64,000 nt of DNA from Qipengyuania vesicularis (GCF_019711415.1 NZ_JAIGNJ010000002.1:124001-188000); one strand, 5' to 3'; shown: positions 15,856 through 25,216, counted from the stretch's first letter. A program made the numbers and translations. The notes: generated by a model from the sequence alone, not told the origin.

Positions 15856-16821
15856 TTACTCCGCCGCTTCGCGCTCCGCCACTTCCAGCGTGGCGAGGAA
15901 GCGCTCGGCATCGAGCGCGGCCATGCAGCCCATGCCTGCCGCGGTGACCGCCTGGCGATAGGTGTGGTCGGTCACGTCGCCGGCAGCAAACACGCCCGGG
16001 ATTTCGGTCTTGGGCGAGCCCGGTTCGGTCAGAAGGTACCCGCCGTCATCCATCGGCAGCTTGCCCTTGAACAGCTCTGTTGCAGGGGCGTGGCCGATGG
16101 CGACGAAGGCACCGTCCGCCTCGAGCGTGCTGTCCTCGCCTGTCACGGTGTCGCGCAGGTTCAGATGATGCAGCGCGCCATTGGGTCCGGCTTCGAAGCT
16201 CTCGACGGTCTTGTTCCAGATGACCGAGATCTTGGGATGGTTGAGCAAGCGTTCCTGCAAGATCTTCTCGGCGCGCAGCTCGTCACGCCGATGGATCAGT
16301 GTGACGTCGTCCGAGTGATTGGTGAGGTAGAGCGCTTCCTCCACAGCGGTGTTGCCGCCACCGATCACGGCGACTTTCTTGCCGCGGTAGAAGAAGCCAT
16401 CGCAGGTCGCACAGGCCGACACGCCCTTGCCGCCCAATTCCTGCTCGCCCGGCACGCCCAGCCACTTGGCCTGCGCGCCGGTGGCAATGACAAGCACATC
16501 GGCCACGTATTCGTCGCCGCTGTCGCCCTTGGCGGTAAAGGGCGAACCCTTGGAGACATCGACATCGACGATCGTGTCCCACATCATCCGTGTGCCGACA
16601 TGCTCGGCCTGCTTCTGCATCTGCTCCATCAGCCAGGGACCCTGGATCACGTCGGCAAAGCCGGGATAGTTCTCGACATCGGTGGTGATGGTCAGCTGGC
16701 CGCCCGGCTGGAGCCCCTGCACGACGATCGGCTCCATCATCGCGCGCGCGGCGTAGATTGCGGCGGAATAGCCAGCGGGGCCGGAGCCGATGATAAGCAT
16801 CTTGGTGCGATGGGTAGCCAT
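15856..16821 (-). CDS. trxB: Thioredoxin-disulfide reductase
   Basis: FAD/NADPH flavoenzyme that reduces thioredoxin. The N-terminal FAD fold is IIGSGPAGYSAAIYAARA, the redox pair C137-C140 lies in ACATCDGFFYRG, the NADPH fold is VAVIGGGNTAVEEALYL, and the C-terminal FAD motif is GVFAAGDVTDHTYRQAVTAAG. 321 aa, full length. It is transcribed leftward, 66 bases downstream of the phosphatase gene. Confidence 0.97.
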   Translation of the reverse strand: MATHRTKMLIIGSGPAGYSAAIYAARAMMEPIVVQGLQPGGQLTITTDVENYPGFADVIQGPWLMEQMQKQAEHVGTRMMWDTIVDVDVSKGSPFTAKGDSGDEYVADVLVIATGAQAKWLGVPGEQELGGKGVSACATCDGFFYRGKKVAVIGGGNTAVEEALYLTNHSDDVTLIHRRDELRAEKILQERLLNHPKISVIWNKTVESFEAGPNGALHHLNLRDTVTGEDSTLEADGAFVAIGHAPATELFKGKLPMDDGGYLLTEPGSPKTEIPGVFAAGDVTDHTYRQAVTAAGMGCMAALDAERFLATLEVAEREAAE

Positions 16822-16887
16822 GGGTCGTGTCTCTTGGAGGGTCTGACGAGGAATGATGAGGCTATATGGGGATTGCCCCTGCCAGAG

Positions 16888-17667
16888 TCACGTCACGAAC
16901 CGCGCGCGAAGGCGGTCCTTCAACAGGTCGTCCACACCTAAGGCGGTCCCGATGAAGTTGTCGAGCGAACCGTGGTCGTCCTCGACCTCGCGCCAGAAGG
17001 TCTCGAGATACTCTTCGCGCACACCCAGCAGCGCCATGACCGCGCCCTGGTCGAGCTTGCGTCCGAGACGTTCCTCGATACCCGGCACCGATTGCGCCGC
17101 AAGCACCTCTAGCGTCGGGGCATCATTCGTTCTCAGGAATTCGGCCATCTGGTCGCTTCGCGCCACGCCGAGCACATGAAGCAGCAGCATCGCCGCAACA
17201 CCAGTGCGATCCTTCCCGGCGAAGCAATGGACGAGGCTCGCCCCTTCACGCTCGGCCAAAAGCTTGAAAAAGCGCGAGAACATCGTGATCATCGCGGGAT
17301 TGCGCGGCATGCGCGAATAGACTGCGAGCATGCGTTGCCGGGCGAAATCCTCGGTGGTGGTCTCGGGATCGACATCCATGTGCGGCGGGCTCGAGGTCGT
17401 TTCGCCTTCGTAGAAGAAGACTTCGCCCCCAAAGCCGTCCGGTCGCTTGCAGGGGTTGCGCTCGCGCTCCGACAGACCCCGCAAGTCGATCACGGTTCGG
17501 ATATCGAGCGCATGCACCGATGCCAGATCGGCGTCGCTCGCTCCGACGTGCTGTCCCGAACGCCAGAGCAAGCCAGTCGCCACCCGCGCGCCGCCCTGCG
17601 TCGCCCAACCGCCGTAGTCGCGGAAATTGTGGATGCCTTCGGTCTCGAGAAATGGGTCACGAATCAT
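16888..17667 (-). CDS. Protein-tyrosine phosphatase
   Basis: 259-aa soluble phosphatase with the P-loop CFAGKDR (C148 to R154) in HCFAGKDRTGVAAMLLLHVLG. It starts IRDPFLETEGIHNFRDYGG, typical of the tyrosine/serine phosphatase family PF13350. A general acid is probably one of the aspartates in MDVDPETTTEDF. The open frame extends far upstream, but the ATG at 17667 begins the conserved domain. It diverges from the response regulator across about 120 bases. Substrate unknown; lipid phosphatases share the fold. Confidence 0.88.
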   Translation of the reverse strand: MIRDPFLETEGIHNFRDYGGWATQGGARVATGLLWRSGQHVGASDADLASVHALDIRTVIDLRGLSERERNPCKRPDGFGGEVFFYEGETTSSPPHMDVDPETTTEDFARQRMLAVYSRMPRNPAMITMFSRFFKLLAEREGASLVHCFAGKDRTGVAAMLLLHVLGVARSDQMAEFLRTNDAPTLEVLAAQSVPGIEERLGRKLDQGAVMALLGVREEYLETFWREVEDDHGSLDNFIGTALGVDDLLKDRLRARFVT

Positions 17668-17788
17668 GGCCCGCAGCGTGGCACTCGCGCCCGCTAGGTG
17701 ATAGCCCTTATTGCGCGGGGAACCGCGTTTTCTAACAGTGCCGGCTATCCCAATTGGCGTCCGCGGGACGCAGAACGGAGCCGAACCC

Positions 17789-18247
17789 ATGCCGCATATC
17801 CTGATCGTCGACGACGATGAAATCGTAGCCCAGATGGCAAGCGAAATCCTGATGGACGCAGGACATGCTTGTGGATGGGTTTGCGACGGGGAGAAGGCGC
17901 TCGATCTGCTGCGCTGGCGGCGACCGGATGTGCTCCTGCTCGACCAGGACATGCCGGGCCTTACCGGGGCGCAGGTCCTGCGTTCACTCCGGAGCTCTGC
18001 CGAAACCTATGACCTCCCGGTCATCATGTTCACCGGGATCAGTGGAGTGGACGACGAGAACGCTGCCTTCCACAACGGGGCGCAGGCTTACCTGCGAAAA
18101 CCGTTCCGGTCCGAAGTGCTGCTGCGGCAGGTCGAAGAGGTTCTAGCGCCGCGGGCCGAGCGACCTCGCCATCTCAGCCTCATGGAGCATCTGGAACAGG
18201 CAACGGGGCGTTGGCGTGACGCGCCGAAAAAGCGCGCAGTCTACTGA
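17789..18247 (+). CDS. Single-domain response regulator
   Basis: 152 aa. Receiver domain over residues 1-120: acidic pocket VDDDE, phospho-acceptor Asp in LLDQDMPGLTGAQVL, Thr in MFTGISG, Lys in LRKPF. No DNA-binding or enzymatic output domain; the C-terminal 30 residues are charged and probably unstructured. The ATG has GGAG upstream. No histidine kinase lies nearby, so it is an orphan acting by protein contact. It converges on otsA with no spacer. Confidence 0.9.
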   Translation: MPHILIVDDDEIVAQMASEILMDAGHACGWVCDGEKALDLLRWRRPDVLLLDQDMPGLTGAQVLRSLRSSAETYDLPVIMFTGISGVDDENAAFHNGAQAYLRKPFRSEVLLRQVEEVLAPRAERPRHLSLMEHLEQATGRWRDAPKKRAVY

Positions 18248-19648
18248 TTATCTACCCGGTGCATTGTCGAGATCGCTGAGAATCCTCGCGGTCCAATCCT
18301 GCACATTATCGTCGCGGACGGTCGCGATCAGCTTGTCGTAGCGCGCCTTGCGTTCTTCCAGCGGCATGTCGAGCGCCGTGCGGATGGCGTGCGACAGATC
18401 GTCCGGGCTGTGCGGATTGACCAGCAGGGCGTCCTTCATCTGGTCGGCAGCCCCCGCGAAGCGCGACAGGATCAAAACCCCCGGATCCTCTGGATCCTGC
18501 GCCGCGATATATTCCTTGGCCACCAAGTTCATTCCATCGCGCAGGGGCGTGACGAGACCGATCTTCGAAGCGCGGAAGAAGCCGTACAGCTCGGCATGGC
18601 TATAGCCGCGATTGACGTAGCGCACCGGCACGAGATCAACCTCGCTGCGCGCGCCGTTGATCTGGCCAGCCTTCTGTTCGAGCGTGGCGCGGATCGCCTG
18701 GTAGCTATCCACGTCTTCACGGCTGGGAGGTGCAATCTGTACGAACACAAGATCGCGGACCCGCTCGGGATGCTTGTCGAAAAAGCGTGAAATGCCATCG
18801 AGGCGTTCGGGCAAGCCCTTGGAATAGTCCAGCCTGTCAACGCCGATCATTGCGGTGCGATCGCGAGTAGAATTTGCAAGGCGCTGTTCGGCCTTCCAGG
18901 CGTCCTTGGTATCCCCGAGCGCGCTGAAGTGATCCCAATCGATACCGATCGGATAAGCACGGGCGATCGTTGTGTGACCATCCAACGTGACGGCCCCGGT
19001 CTCGTCATTCACCTCGGCCCCTAGCTCAGTCCGGCAATAATGGAGGAAGCTCTCGAGCCACTCCTCCGTCTGGAAGCCGACCACGTCATAGTGCAGCATC
19101 GTGCGCACGAGGCGCTCGTGATAGGGGAGCGAAACGAAGAGGCGGGTGGCGGGCCAAGGGATATGGAGGAAGAAGCCGATCCGGTTCCCGAAGCCCCGTG
19201 CCCGAAGCCGTTCGCCGAGCGGGATCAGGTGGTAATCATGCACCCAGACGACATCATCGGGCTCGATTAGCGGAGCGACCAGCTCTGCAAAGCGTTCGTT
19301 GACGCGCTCATAGCCCTTGCCCGTCTCGCGTTCGTATTTCGCAAGGTCGAGGCGGTAGTGGAACAGCGGCCAGAGCGTCGAATTGGCGTATCCGTTGTAG
19401 TATTCCTCGACGTCCCGCTGCGAGAGATCGATGGTCGCAGTGGTCACGCCATCACTCGTTTGAGTTGCGATGTTTCCGGTCCGCCCTGTCTCGCTTTCCT
19501 CGCCGGACCAGCCGAACCACAAACCTTTGCGAGACTTGAGGGCAGAATGCAGCGCGCCGGCCAGGCCTCCCTGTGCGCCTGCCGCGCCGCGCGCCTTGGG
19601 CACCGCAACGCGGTTCGAGATCACGACTAGGCGGGCGTCGGCGCTCAC
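18248..19648 (-). CDS. otsA: Trehalose-6-phosphate synthase
   Basis: GT20 glycosyltransferase making trehalose 6-phosphate from UDP-glucose and glucose 6-phosphate. Recognised by ISNRVAVP, ARGAAGAQGGLAGAL, FGWSGEE, VWVHDYHLIPLGERLR, GFFLHIPWPA, VDRLDYSKGLPERL, and TPLRDGMNLVAKEYIAAQ. 466 aa. The start overlaps the end of the GH15 gene by four bases. Last gene of otsB-GH15-otsA; product of osmotic and desiccation protection. Confidence 0.95.
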   Translation of the reverse strand: MSADARLVVISNRVAVPKARGAAGAQGGLAGALHSALKSRKGLWFGWSGEESETGRTGNIATQTSDGVTTATIDLSQRDVEEYYNGYANSTLWPLFHYRLDLAKYERETGKGYERVNERFAELVAPLIEPDDVVWVHDYHLIPLGERLRARGFGNRIGFFLHIPWPATRLFVSLPYHERLVRTMLHYDVVGFQTEEWLESFLHYCRTELGAEVNDETGAVTLDGHTTIARAYPIGIDWDHFSALGDTKDAWKAEQRLANSTRDRTAMIGVDRLDYSKGLPERLDGISRFFDKHPERVRDLVFVQIAPPSREDVDSYQAIRATLEQKAGQINGARSEVDLVPVRYVNRGYSHAELYGFFRASKIGLVTPLRDGMNLVAKEYIAAQDPEDPGVLILSRFAGAADQMKDALLVNPHSPDDLSHAIRTALDMPLEERKARYDKLIATVRDDNVQDWTARILSDLDNAPGR

Positions 19649-21432
19649 CGCACCTCGCTCCAGCTTTTCGAAAGATGACCTGCGCTATTGATAATACCTA
19701 CCAGCGAGTAGGTCTGGGGGAAGTTCCCCCAAAGTTCGCCTGTTTCGTAATCGAGGTCCTCGCTGAGCATTCCCGAGCGGGTCCTGTGGCTCAGCATCGA
19801 GCAGAACAGCTCCCTCGCCTCCTCGCTGCGCCCGGTCAGGTGAAGCGCCTCGATCAGCCAGAAGGTACACACGTTGAACGCGGTCTCGGGCGCGCCGAAA
19901 TCGTCCTCGGCAGCGTAGCGCAACATGTGGTCGCCGCGCCTGAGGTCGCGTTCCACCGCGGCGAATGTCTTGAGGAACCGCGGATCGTCGGGCTTCAGAT
20001 ACCGTAGTTCGACCATCTGGAGCAGGCTGGCGTCAAGATAGTCGCTTTCGAAGCTGGCGCCATAATGCTGGCCCTCCTCGCTCCAAGCCTCGGCCTCGAT
20101 CTTGGCCCGAATTGCCTCGGCCCGGTCTTTCCAGAAGGTGACGCGATCCGCCTTGCCGAGACGGGCAGCGACATTGGAAAGCCTGTCGCAGGCCGCCCAG
20201 CACATGACAGCGGAGTAGGTGTGGACCTCCTGCCGCGTGCGGAACTCCCACAGGCCTGCGTCGGGTTTGTCATGCTTGGCCCAGGCTGCCTCTCCGACCT
20301 CTTCCAGATGAGCGAAATCCCTCCCGTCTGCCATGCGGAGCAGGCGGGTGTCGAAGAACGCCTGCGCTGTCGGCATCACGATCTGTCCGTAACAGTCATA
20401 TTGCACCTGCTTGTACGCAGCATTGCCGATCCGGACAGGGCCGTTGCCGCGATAACCGGCCAGATGCTCCGCCTCACTCTCGTGCAATTCGGCATCCCCC
20501 ATTACCGAGTAAAGCGGCTGGATCTGCCCTCCGCCGGCCTGGTCGATGATGTTGCGCAGGTAGGCGAGGTATTTTTCCAGCACATCGAGTGCGCCCAGGC
20601 GATTGAGCGCCTGCACGGTGTAATAACTGTCGCGGATCCAGCAGTAGCGATAGTCCCAGTTGCGCTGGCTGCCGGGCGCCTCCGGAATGGATGTGGTCAG
20701 CGCCGCGACGATCGCGCCGGTCTCTTCGTGTTGGCACAGCTTCAGCGCAATGGCCGCGCGGATCACCTCTTCCTGCCATTCTAGCGGGATGTGGAGGCCA
20801 CGCACCCAGTGCTTCCAGTACTTCCTCGTATTGGCTTCCATCCGCCGCAATTCGCTGCGGATGTTGCCGACGAATGGCTCGTCGGGCCCAAGGAAGAAAT
20901 GCTGGTCGCTTTCTACTCTATAGCTGCGGCCCTCGAGGATATAGCCGACCGGCGCATCGGTAGAGAGGCGTAGCGCCTGCTCACCGACGAGGTAGCGGAT
21001 GTGGTTGGTCCCATTGGTCGTGCCAGCCAGCGCTTTGCCATATTCGTGCATGGGTGCCAGCCGCACGCGCAGCCGGGGCGCACCCGAAATGGGGCGGATG
21101 ATGCGGATATAGGCAACCGGGCGGTACATCCGACCCGAGCTTTCGAAACGAGGCGCAAAATCGTGGATTTCCAGCGCACTTCCGTCCCCCGCTTCGAGCC
21201 GGGTGACAAGGATCGGCGTGTTCCGCACATAGTGCTGGCTCGCGGAAACCTGACCCTCGAGCTCGAACCGCCAGACCCCCTCATCGCGCTTTTCGCCGTT
21301 AAGGAGCGAGCAGAAAACCGGGTCTCCGTCGACTCTCGGAATGCAACCCCAGACGAACCCGCCGTCCCGATCCACCAAGGCGCTGACCTGGCAATTGCCG
21401 ATGGGGGAGAGTTCGAGATTGGGTTCGTTCAT
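19645..21432 (-). CDS. GH15 glycoside hydrolase (glucoamylase/trehalase type)
   Basis: 595-aa inverting alpha-glucosidase-fold protein. The N-terminal beta-sandwich starts with LSPIGNCQVSALVDRDGGFVWGCIP, followed by an (alpha/alpha)6 barrel with the conserved NWDYRYCWIRDSYYTVQAL and the final YETGELWGNFPQTYSLVGIINSA. GH15 contains glucoamylases and the mycobacterial-type trehalase. Its position between otsB and otsA, with 4-nt overlaps on both sides, points to a trehalose-related substrate, which is inference. No signal peptide, so cytoplasmic. Confidence 0.9.
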   Translation of the reverse strand: MNEPNLELSPIGNCQVSALVDRDGGFVWGCIPRVDGDPVFCSLLNGEKRDEGVWRFELEGQVSASQHYVRNTPILVTRLEAGDGSALEIHDFAPRFESSGRMYRPVAYIRIIRPISGAPRLRVRLAPMHEYGKALAGTTNGTNHIRYLVGEQALRLSTDAPVGYILEGRSYRVESDQHFFLGPDEPFVGNIRSELRRMEANTRKYWKHWVRGLHIPLEWQEEVIRAAIALKLCQHEETGAIVAALTTSIPEAPGSQRNWDYRYCWIRDSYYTVQALNRLGALDVLEKYLAYLRNIIDQAGGGQIQPLYSVMGDAELHESEAEHLAGYRGNGPVRIGNAAYKQVQYDCYGQIVMPTAQAFFDTRLLRMADGRDFAHLEEVGEAAWAKHDKPDAGLWEFRTRQEVHTYSAVMCWAACDRLSNVAARLGKADRVTFWKDRAEAIRAKIEAEAWSEEGQHYGASFESDYLDASLLQMVELRYLKPDDPRFLKTFAAVERDLRRGDHMLRYAAEDDFGAPETAFNVCTFWLIEALHLTGRSEEARELFCSMLSHRTRSGMLSEDLDYETGELWGNFPQTYSLVGIINSAGHLSKSWSEVR

Positions 21433-22172
21433 AGATCCAGCCAGCTGTGCACCGCGTCGACGTCTTCCAAATGATAGCGTGCAGCCTCGCTCGCCCTTTC
21501 CCCTACCGCAATACCGAATCCCGAGAATTCGCTTGCAGCAGCCATCCCGTGTTCGTCCGTCACGTCGTCTCCGACGAACACCGGCATGCTGCCGAGGAAG
21601 GGATCGATGGCCATGAACGCTTCAAGCGCCGCACCCTTGTTCGCGCCGGGGCGAACGAGCTCGGCAACGGCCTTGCCCGTGGTGACGTCTAGCGCGAAGC
21701 GCGCGGCCACATCATGTGCAAATTCAAGGGCCGCCGAAGCCTTCTCCGGTTGTCCGCGAAAGTGCAGAGCACCGCCGTGGCTCTTCGCTTCGTAGAACAG
21801 GCCGTTGACCTCGGCATAGCTGCTCAGTTCGTCGATGGCGGTTTGCGGCAGGCCCTTGGGCGCCTCACCCAGCCGGGATCCATCGGCATTGAACCGGGAG
21901 GCGCCATGCGATCCCGCCCGCGCGATTGATACCGAGCCCAGATGGCTTTCAAGGTCGTCGAGCGCACGCCCGCTGACCAGCGCCAGCCTTCCGCCGAGCC
22001 TGCTCTGTAGATCATGGAGCCGATCCGAGAGATCGTTCGGCACGTGGATGTCGCCGGGGCGCGGGGCAATGCCGACCAGTGTCCCGTCGAAATCGAGGAA
22101 CAGCGAGACCGGCCGCTGCGAAAGCAATTCGGCCAGTGGCGGCGGGGATGGGCGCGGAGAGTGGCTTGCCAT
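21429..22172 (-). CDS. otsB: Trehalose-6-phosphate phosphatase
   Basis: 247-aa HAD-superfamily phosphatase that makes free trehalose. HAD motif 1 is LFLDFDGTLVGI, motif 2 ALVSGRALDDL, the Lys of motif 3 is in RPGANKGAALEAF, and motif 4 is PVFVGDDVTDEHGM. First gene of the leftward otsB-GH15-otsA operon. Its promoter must lie in the 59-base gap to the retropepsin-like gene or further upstream. Confidence 0.94.
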   Translation of the reverse strand: MASHSPRPSPPPLAELLSQRPVSLFLDFDGTLVGIAPRPGDIHVPNDLSDRLHDLQSRLGGRLALVSGRALDDLESHLGSVSIARAGSHGASRFNADGSRLGEAPKGLPQTAIDELSSYAEVNGLFYEAKSHGGALHFRGQPEKASAALEFAHDVAARFALDVTTGKAVAELVRPGANKGAALEAFMAIDPFLGSMPVFVGDDVTDEHGMAAASEFSGFGIAVGERASEAARYHLEDVDAVHSWLDL

Positions 22173-22196
22173 CGTGATGTGGCATTAGCGGCTTAG

Positions 22197-22220
22197 CCGC
22201 TCCGGTCAAACGCGGAGCGG
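22197..22220 (-). terminator. Hairpin after the retropepsin-like gene
   Basis: CCGCTCCG and CGGAGCGG form a perfect 8-bp GC-rich stem with an 8-base loop, starting 12 bases after the stop of the retropepsin-like gene and before otsB. No T-run, so factor-dependent or weak. Confidence 0.38.
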
Positions 22221-22231
22221 ATTCGCGGGAT

Positions 22232-22870
22232 TCACGGATCGAGAATCAGGTCGCCATTCTCCACCCGCCAGCCCTCGAGCCGGGAGAGAAAATTCATTCC
22301 CAGCACATTGGTTCGACCGAGGTTTGGCGCGATCACTGCGTCGAGACCCTCGGCCTCGATATTTCCGAAGGTGAGCCTGGTGACAGTGGTGAGTTCTGCA
22401 GTGACAGTCCCGTTAGCGGTTCCCAGGACGACCGGGAGGCCGCCAGTCCGTGGCTTGAGACCGGCGGCGCGGGCCGAGTCCGCAGAAAAAGCGGTCAGCG
22501 TTGCCCCCGTATCGACCAGGAATCGTGTCGGCACGCCATTGACCTCGGCAACGAGCCAGTAATGGCCGTCGGCCGCCAGCGGGATAAGCGTCTCTTCGCC
22601 CAGGATTTTCTGCTCGGGAAGGCCAATCTCGGTGACTGCATCAAGCCTCGGATCGAACCGTGCGAGTTGCAGGAAGACCGTCAGCAGGATCCCAACCAGC
22701 GCGAGCGTGCTCACCGTTCGCACGATGCGGCCGCCAGCTATCCGGTTGCGCAGCATGATCGCGCCAACCCAGCCGATCAGAAGGGCAGCGATCGTGCCGA
22801 CGAGCAGGCCTGAGCGCGGAATGGCGCGGACAATTTCAGCTATGGCGTCGAGTGCGCTCTGCGGGTCCAT
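22232..22870 (-). CDS. Membrane-anchored retropepsin-like aspartic protease
   Basis: 212 aa: two N-terminal membrane helices (LLVGTIAALLIGWVGAIML and the TLALVGILLTVFLQLA segment), then a retropepsin-like domain with the catalytic FLVDTGATLTAFS and a C-terminal NVLGMNFLSRLEGWRVENGDLIL. This arrangement matches the TIGR02281/clan AA aspartic protease family of alphaproteobacteria. The active domain would face the periplasm. Gap to egtD upstream is 52 bases on the same strand; functional link unknown. Confidence 0.87.
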   Translation of the reverse strand: MDPQSALDAIAEIVRAIPRSGLLVGTIAALLIGWVGAIMLRNRIAGGRIVRTVSTLALVGILLTVFLQLARFDPRLDAVTEIGLPEQKILGEETLIPLAADGHYWLVAEVNGVPTRFLVDTGATLTAFSADSARAAGLKPRTGGLPVVLGTANGTVTAELTTVTRLTFGNIEAEGLDAVIAPNLGRTNVLGMNFLSRLEGWRVENGDLILDP

Positions 22871-22922
22871 CCAGAGGATATAGGGGCTCGTTCCCCGCTG
22901 GTCGATGAATGCGTGAAATTAT

Positions 22923-23921
22923 TCAGGGCGCATCGCGCTTTTCGGTCGCTTCGGCGAGGATCAAGGAGAAACGCCCCTCCCCGTCCGTCCATCGCTTCCG
23001 AGGTGTCCAGCCACCCGCAAGCAACAACGTATTGGCGCTGCGTCGCGTGAACTTGTGGCTGTTCTCCGTGTGGATCGTTTCCCCCGCCCGCATCGCGAAA
23101 TTCTCGTTCGCAACGGAGAAATCGAAGTCGCGCGTCGCCTCGAGATGCATCTCGACCCGCGCATAGGCGTCGTTCCACACCGCCCTGTGCTGCAAGGCAT
23201 CGAGCGGAATGGTCCCGCCCAGTTCGCGATTGATCCGCCGCGCGAGGTTGAGGTTGAACTCGGCCGTCACGCCGCGTGCATCGTCATAGGCCGCTTCCAG
23301 CACCGCGCGGTCCTTGATCAGGTCCATGCCGATCAACAGCACTGGTCGCTCGCCATTCTCCGCTCCCAGCGTCACCCGCATAGAACGCAGCAAATCCACC
23401 GCAGTTCGGGCGACCATGTTGCCGATCGTGGAACCGGGGAAGAAACCGAGCTTCTTCATGCCGAGCACCTCTTGCGGCAGCGTGACTTCGCGCATGAAGT
23501 CCGCTTCGACCGGGTGCACGGCCAGATTGGGAAACTTCTCGGCCAGCGCGGCTGCGGATTCGCGCAGGAAATCGCCCGAGATATCGAGCGGGACATAGGC
23601 CGCTGGATCGATCGCGCGAAGCAGGAGCGGCGTCTTGACCGAACTTCCCGAGCCGAACTCCACCACCGCACGTCCCGCGCCAATCAGTTCCGCGAACTCA
23701 TTGCCGCGCGATTGCAATATCTCGGTCTCGGCGCGGGTAGGATAATACTCGGACAGTTCGGTGATGTCCTCGAACAACTGCGAACCGGCATCATCATAAA
23801 GCCAGCGCGCGGGAACCGCCTTTTGTCGCTGGCGAAGCCCGGCGAGCACATCCTCGCGAAACGCGCGGTCCACGCCATCATCATCCCGATTGACGAGAGC
23901 TATTCCCTGTTCGGTCTTCAT
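22923..23921 (-). CDS. egtD: L-histidine N-alpha-methyltransferase (ergothioneine)
   Basis: SAM-dependent enzyme that trimethylates histidine to hercynine. The N-terminal LAGLRQRQKAVPARWLYDDAGSQLFEDITELSEYYPTR block, the SAM loop VVEFGSGSSVKTPLLL and FFPGSTIGNM are diagnostic for EgtD. 332 aa. Its ATG overlaps the end of egtB by four bases (ATGA). Confidence 0.95.
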   Translation of the reverse strand: MKTEQGIALVNRDDDGVDRAFREDVLAGLRQRQKAVPARWLYDDAGSQLFEDITELSEYYPTRAETEILQSRGNEFAELIGAGRAVVEFGSGSSVKTPLLLRAIDPAAYVPLDISGDFLRESAAALAEKFPNLAVHPVEADFMREVTLPQEVLGMKKLGFFPGSTIGNMVARTAVDLLRSMRVTLGAENGERPVLLIGMDLIKDRAVLEAAYDDARGVTAEFNLNLARRINRELGGTIPLDALQHRAVWNDAYARVEMHLEATRDFDFSVANENFAMRAGETIHTENSHKFTRRSANTLLLAGGWTPRKRWTDGEGRFSLILAEATEKRDAP

Positions 23922-25216
23922 AGGTCCTTTGCCAGTCTCAGCCCGGTGAATTGCCAGCGCTGGTGGGGGTAGAAGAAGTTTCGATAGCTGGCCCGCGAAT
24001 GGCCACGCGCAGTCGCACAGCTTGCCCCCTTGAGGACGAACTGCCCGCTCATGAACTTGCCGTTGTATTCTCCAACCGCTCCCGCAGCAGGCTGGAAGCG
24101 GGGATAGGGCAGATAGGCAGAACGCGTGAACTGCCAGCAGTCGCCGAACAGGCCTTCGCTACCGCTCGGAAGCGGTGGCTCGGCCCGGTCGAGCTGGTTC
24201 CCACCCGCCGGATCATGGGCTGGTGCCTCACCCTCCTGACCTCGCGCGACGGCTTCCCATTCGAATTCGGTCGGCAAACGATACCCTGCCCAAGTGGCAA
24301 AGGCATCGGCCTCGAAATAGGAGATATGCGTGACGGGCGCATTGGGATCGCGGGCTTGCCAGCCCCAATGCGTAAATTGTTCGTCCTCCCGCCAGTACAA
24401 CGGGGCGCCAATCCCGTTCTCGTTCACCCACGCCCATCCGTCGGATAGCCAGAGTGACGCTTTCGCATACCCGCCATCGGCAATGAATTCGGACCATTCG
24501 CCATTCGTGACCAAACGCGATGACAAGGCATAGGGTTCGAGCAGGACACGATGGGCAGGACCTTCGTTGTCGAAGGCAAATCCCGCGGCCTGATGACCGA
24601 CACGCGCTACACCGCCCGGATGCGCATACCAGCCGTCCGCCTGCCGATTGGCGGGGGGTGCTGCCGCCTCCCACATCGCCGGGCCGAGGGGGTTCTGGAA
24701 AAGCGCGTGCTTTATGTCGGTGAGGAGCAATTCCTGGTGTTGCTGCTCATGCGCAAGGCCAAGCTCGATCAGCGGGCGCAGGTCTTCTCGCGAAATCAGC
24801 GGCTGCATTGCCTCATCGACATGCGCGCGAAACTCTAGGATCTGGTCGAGCGTCGGTCGCGACAGCATGCCGCGGGAAAAGCGGGCGATCCGCTCTCCCT
24901 CTGCTTCGTAATAGGAATTGAAGATGAAGGGCCAGTCTTCGTTGAAAAGCGAGTAACCCGGCGAACGGTCGCGCAGGAGGAAAGTCTCCCAGAACCACGT
25001 GACGTGGGCGAGGTGCCACTTGGCAGGCGACGCGTCTTCCATGGACTGCAAGGTCGCATCGGCATCCGATAGCGGTTCGACCAGCGCCTCGGTCAGGGCG
25101 CGAGTCTTCGCATATTCGTCCACAAGAGCGCTTGCGGTTACGGACTGGCTCGCCTGGGTCGGAGGCATCCCCCTCTCCCCTGTTGCGGCCACCAGAACGG
25201 GGCGACCACGACTCAT
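23918..25216 (-). CDS. egtB: Ergothioneine biosynthesis sulfoxide synthase
   Basis: Non-haem iron enzyme joining a thiol to hercynine with O2. The N-terminal DinB-like domain carries the iron-binding HEQQHQE (H156, H160, with H68 or H71 of KWHLAHVTW). The C-terminal formylglycine-generating-enzyme-like domain shows PVTHISYFEADAFATWAGYRLPTEFEWEAVARG and ends ATARGHSRASYRNFFYPHQRWQFTGLRLA. 432 aa from ATG 25216; a second ATG at 25168 has a better GGGGAGAG ribosome site and loses only 16 residues. No egtA, egtC or egtE is present, so the thiol donor and lyase are not settled here. Confidence 0.93.
   Translation of the reverse strand: MSRGRPVLVAATGERGMPPTQASQSVTASALVDEYAKTRALTEALVEPLSDADATLQSMEDASPAKWHLAHVTWFWETFLLRDRSPGYSLFNEDWPFIFNSYYEAEGERIARFSRGMLSRPTLDQILEFRAHVDEAMQPLISREDLRPLIELGLAHEQQHQELLLTDIKHALFQNPLGPAMWEAAAPPANRQADGWYAHPGGVARVGHQAAGFAFDNEGPAHRVLLEPYALSSRLVTNGEWSEFIADGGYAKASLWLSDGWAWVNENGIGAPLYWREDEQFTHWGWQARDPNAPVTHISYFEADAFATWAGYRLPTEFEWEAVARGQEGEAPAHDPAGGNQLDRAEPPLPSGSEGLFGDCWQFTRSAYLPYPRFQPAAGAVGEYNGKFMSGQFVLKGASCATARGHSRASYRNFFYPHQRWQFTGLRLAKDL

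Noticed and set aside
16860-16890. GGGG-ATTG-CCCC hairpin after the phosphatase gene
   Set aside because: Only four pairs and no T-run; not enough for a terminator call.
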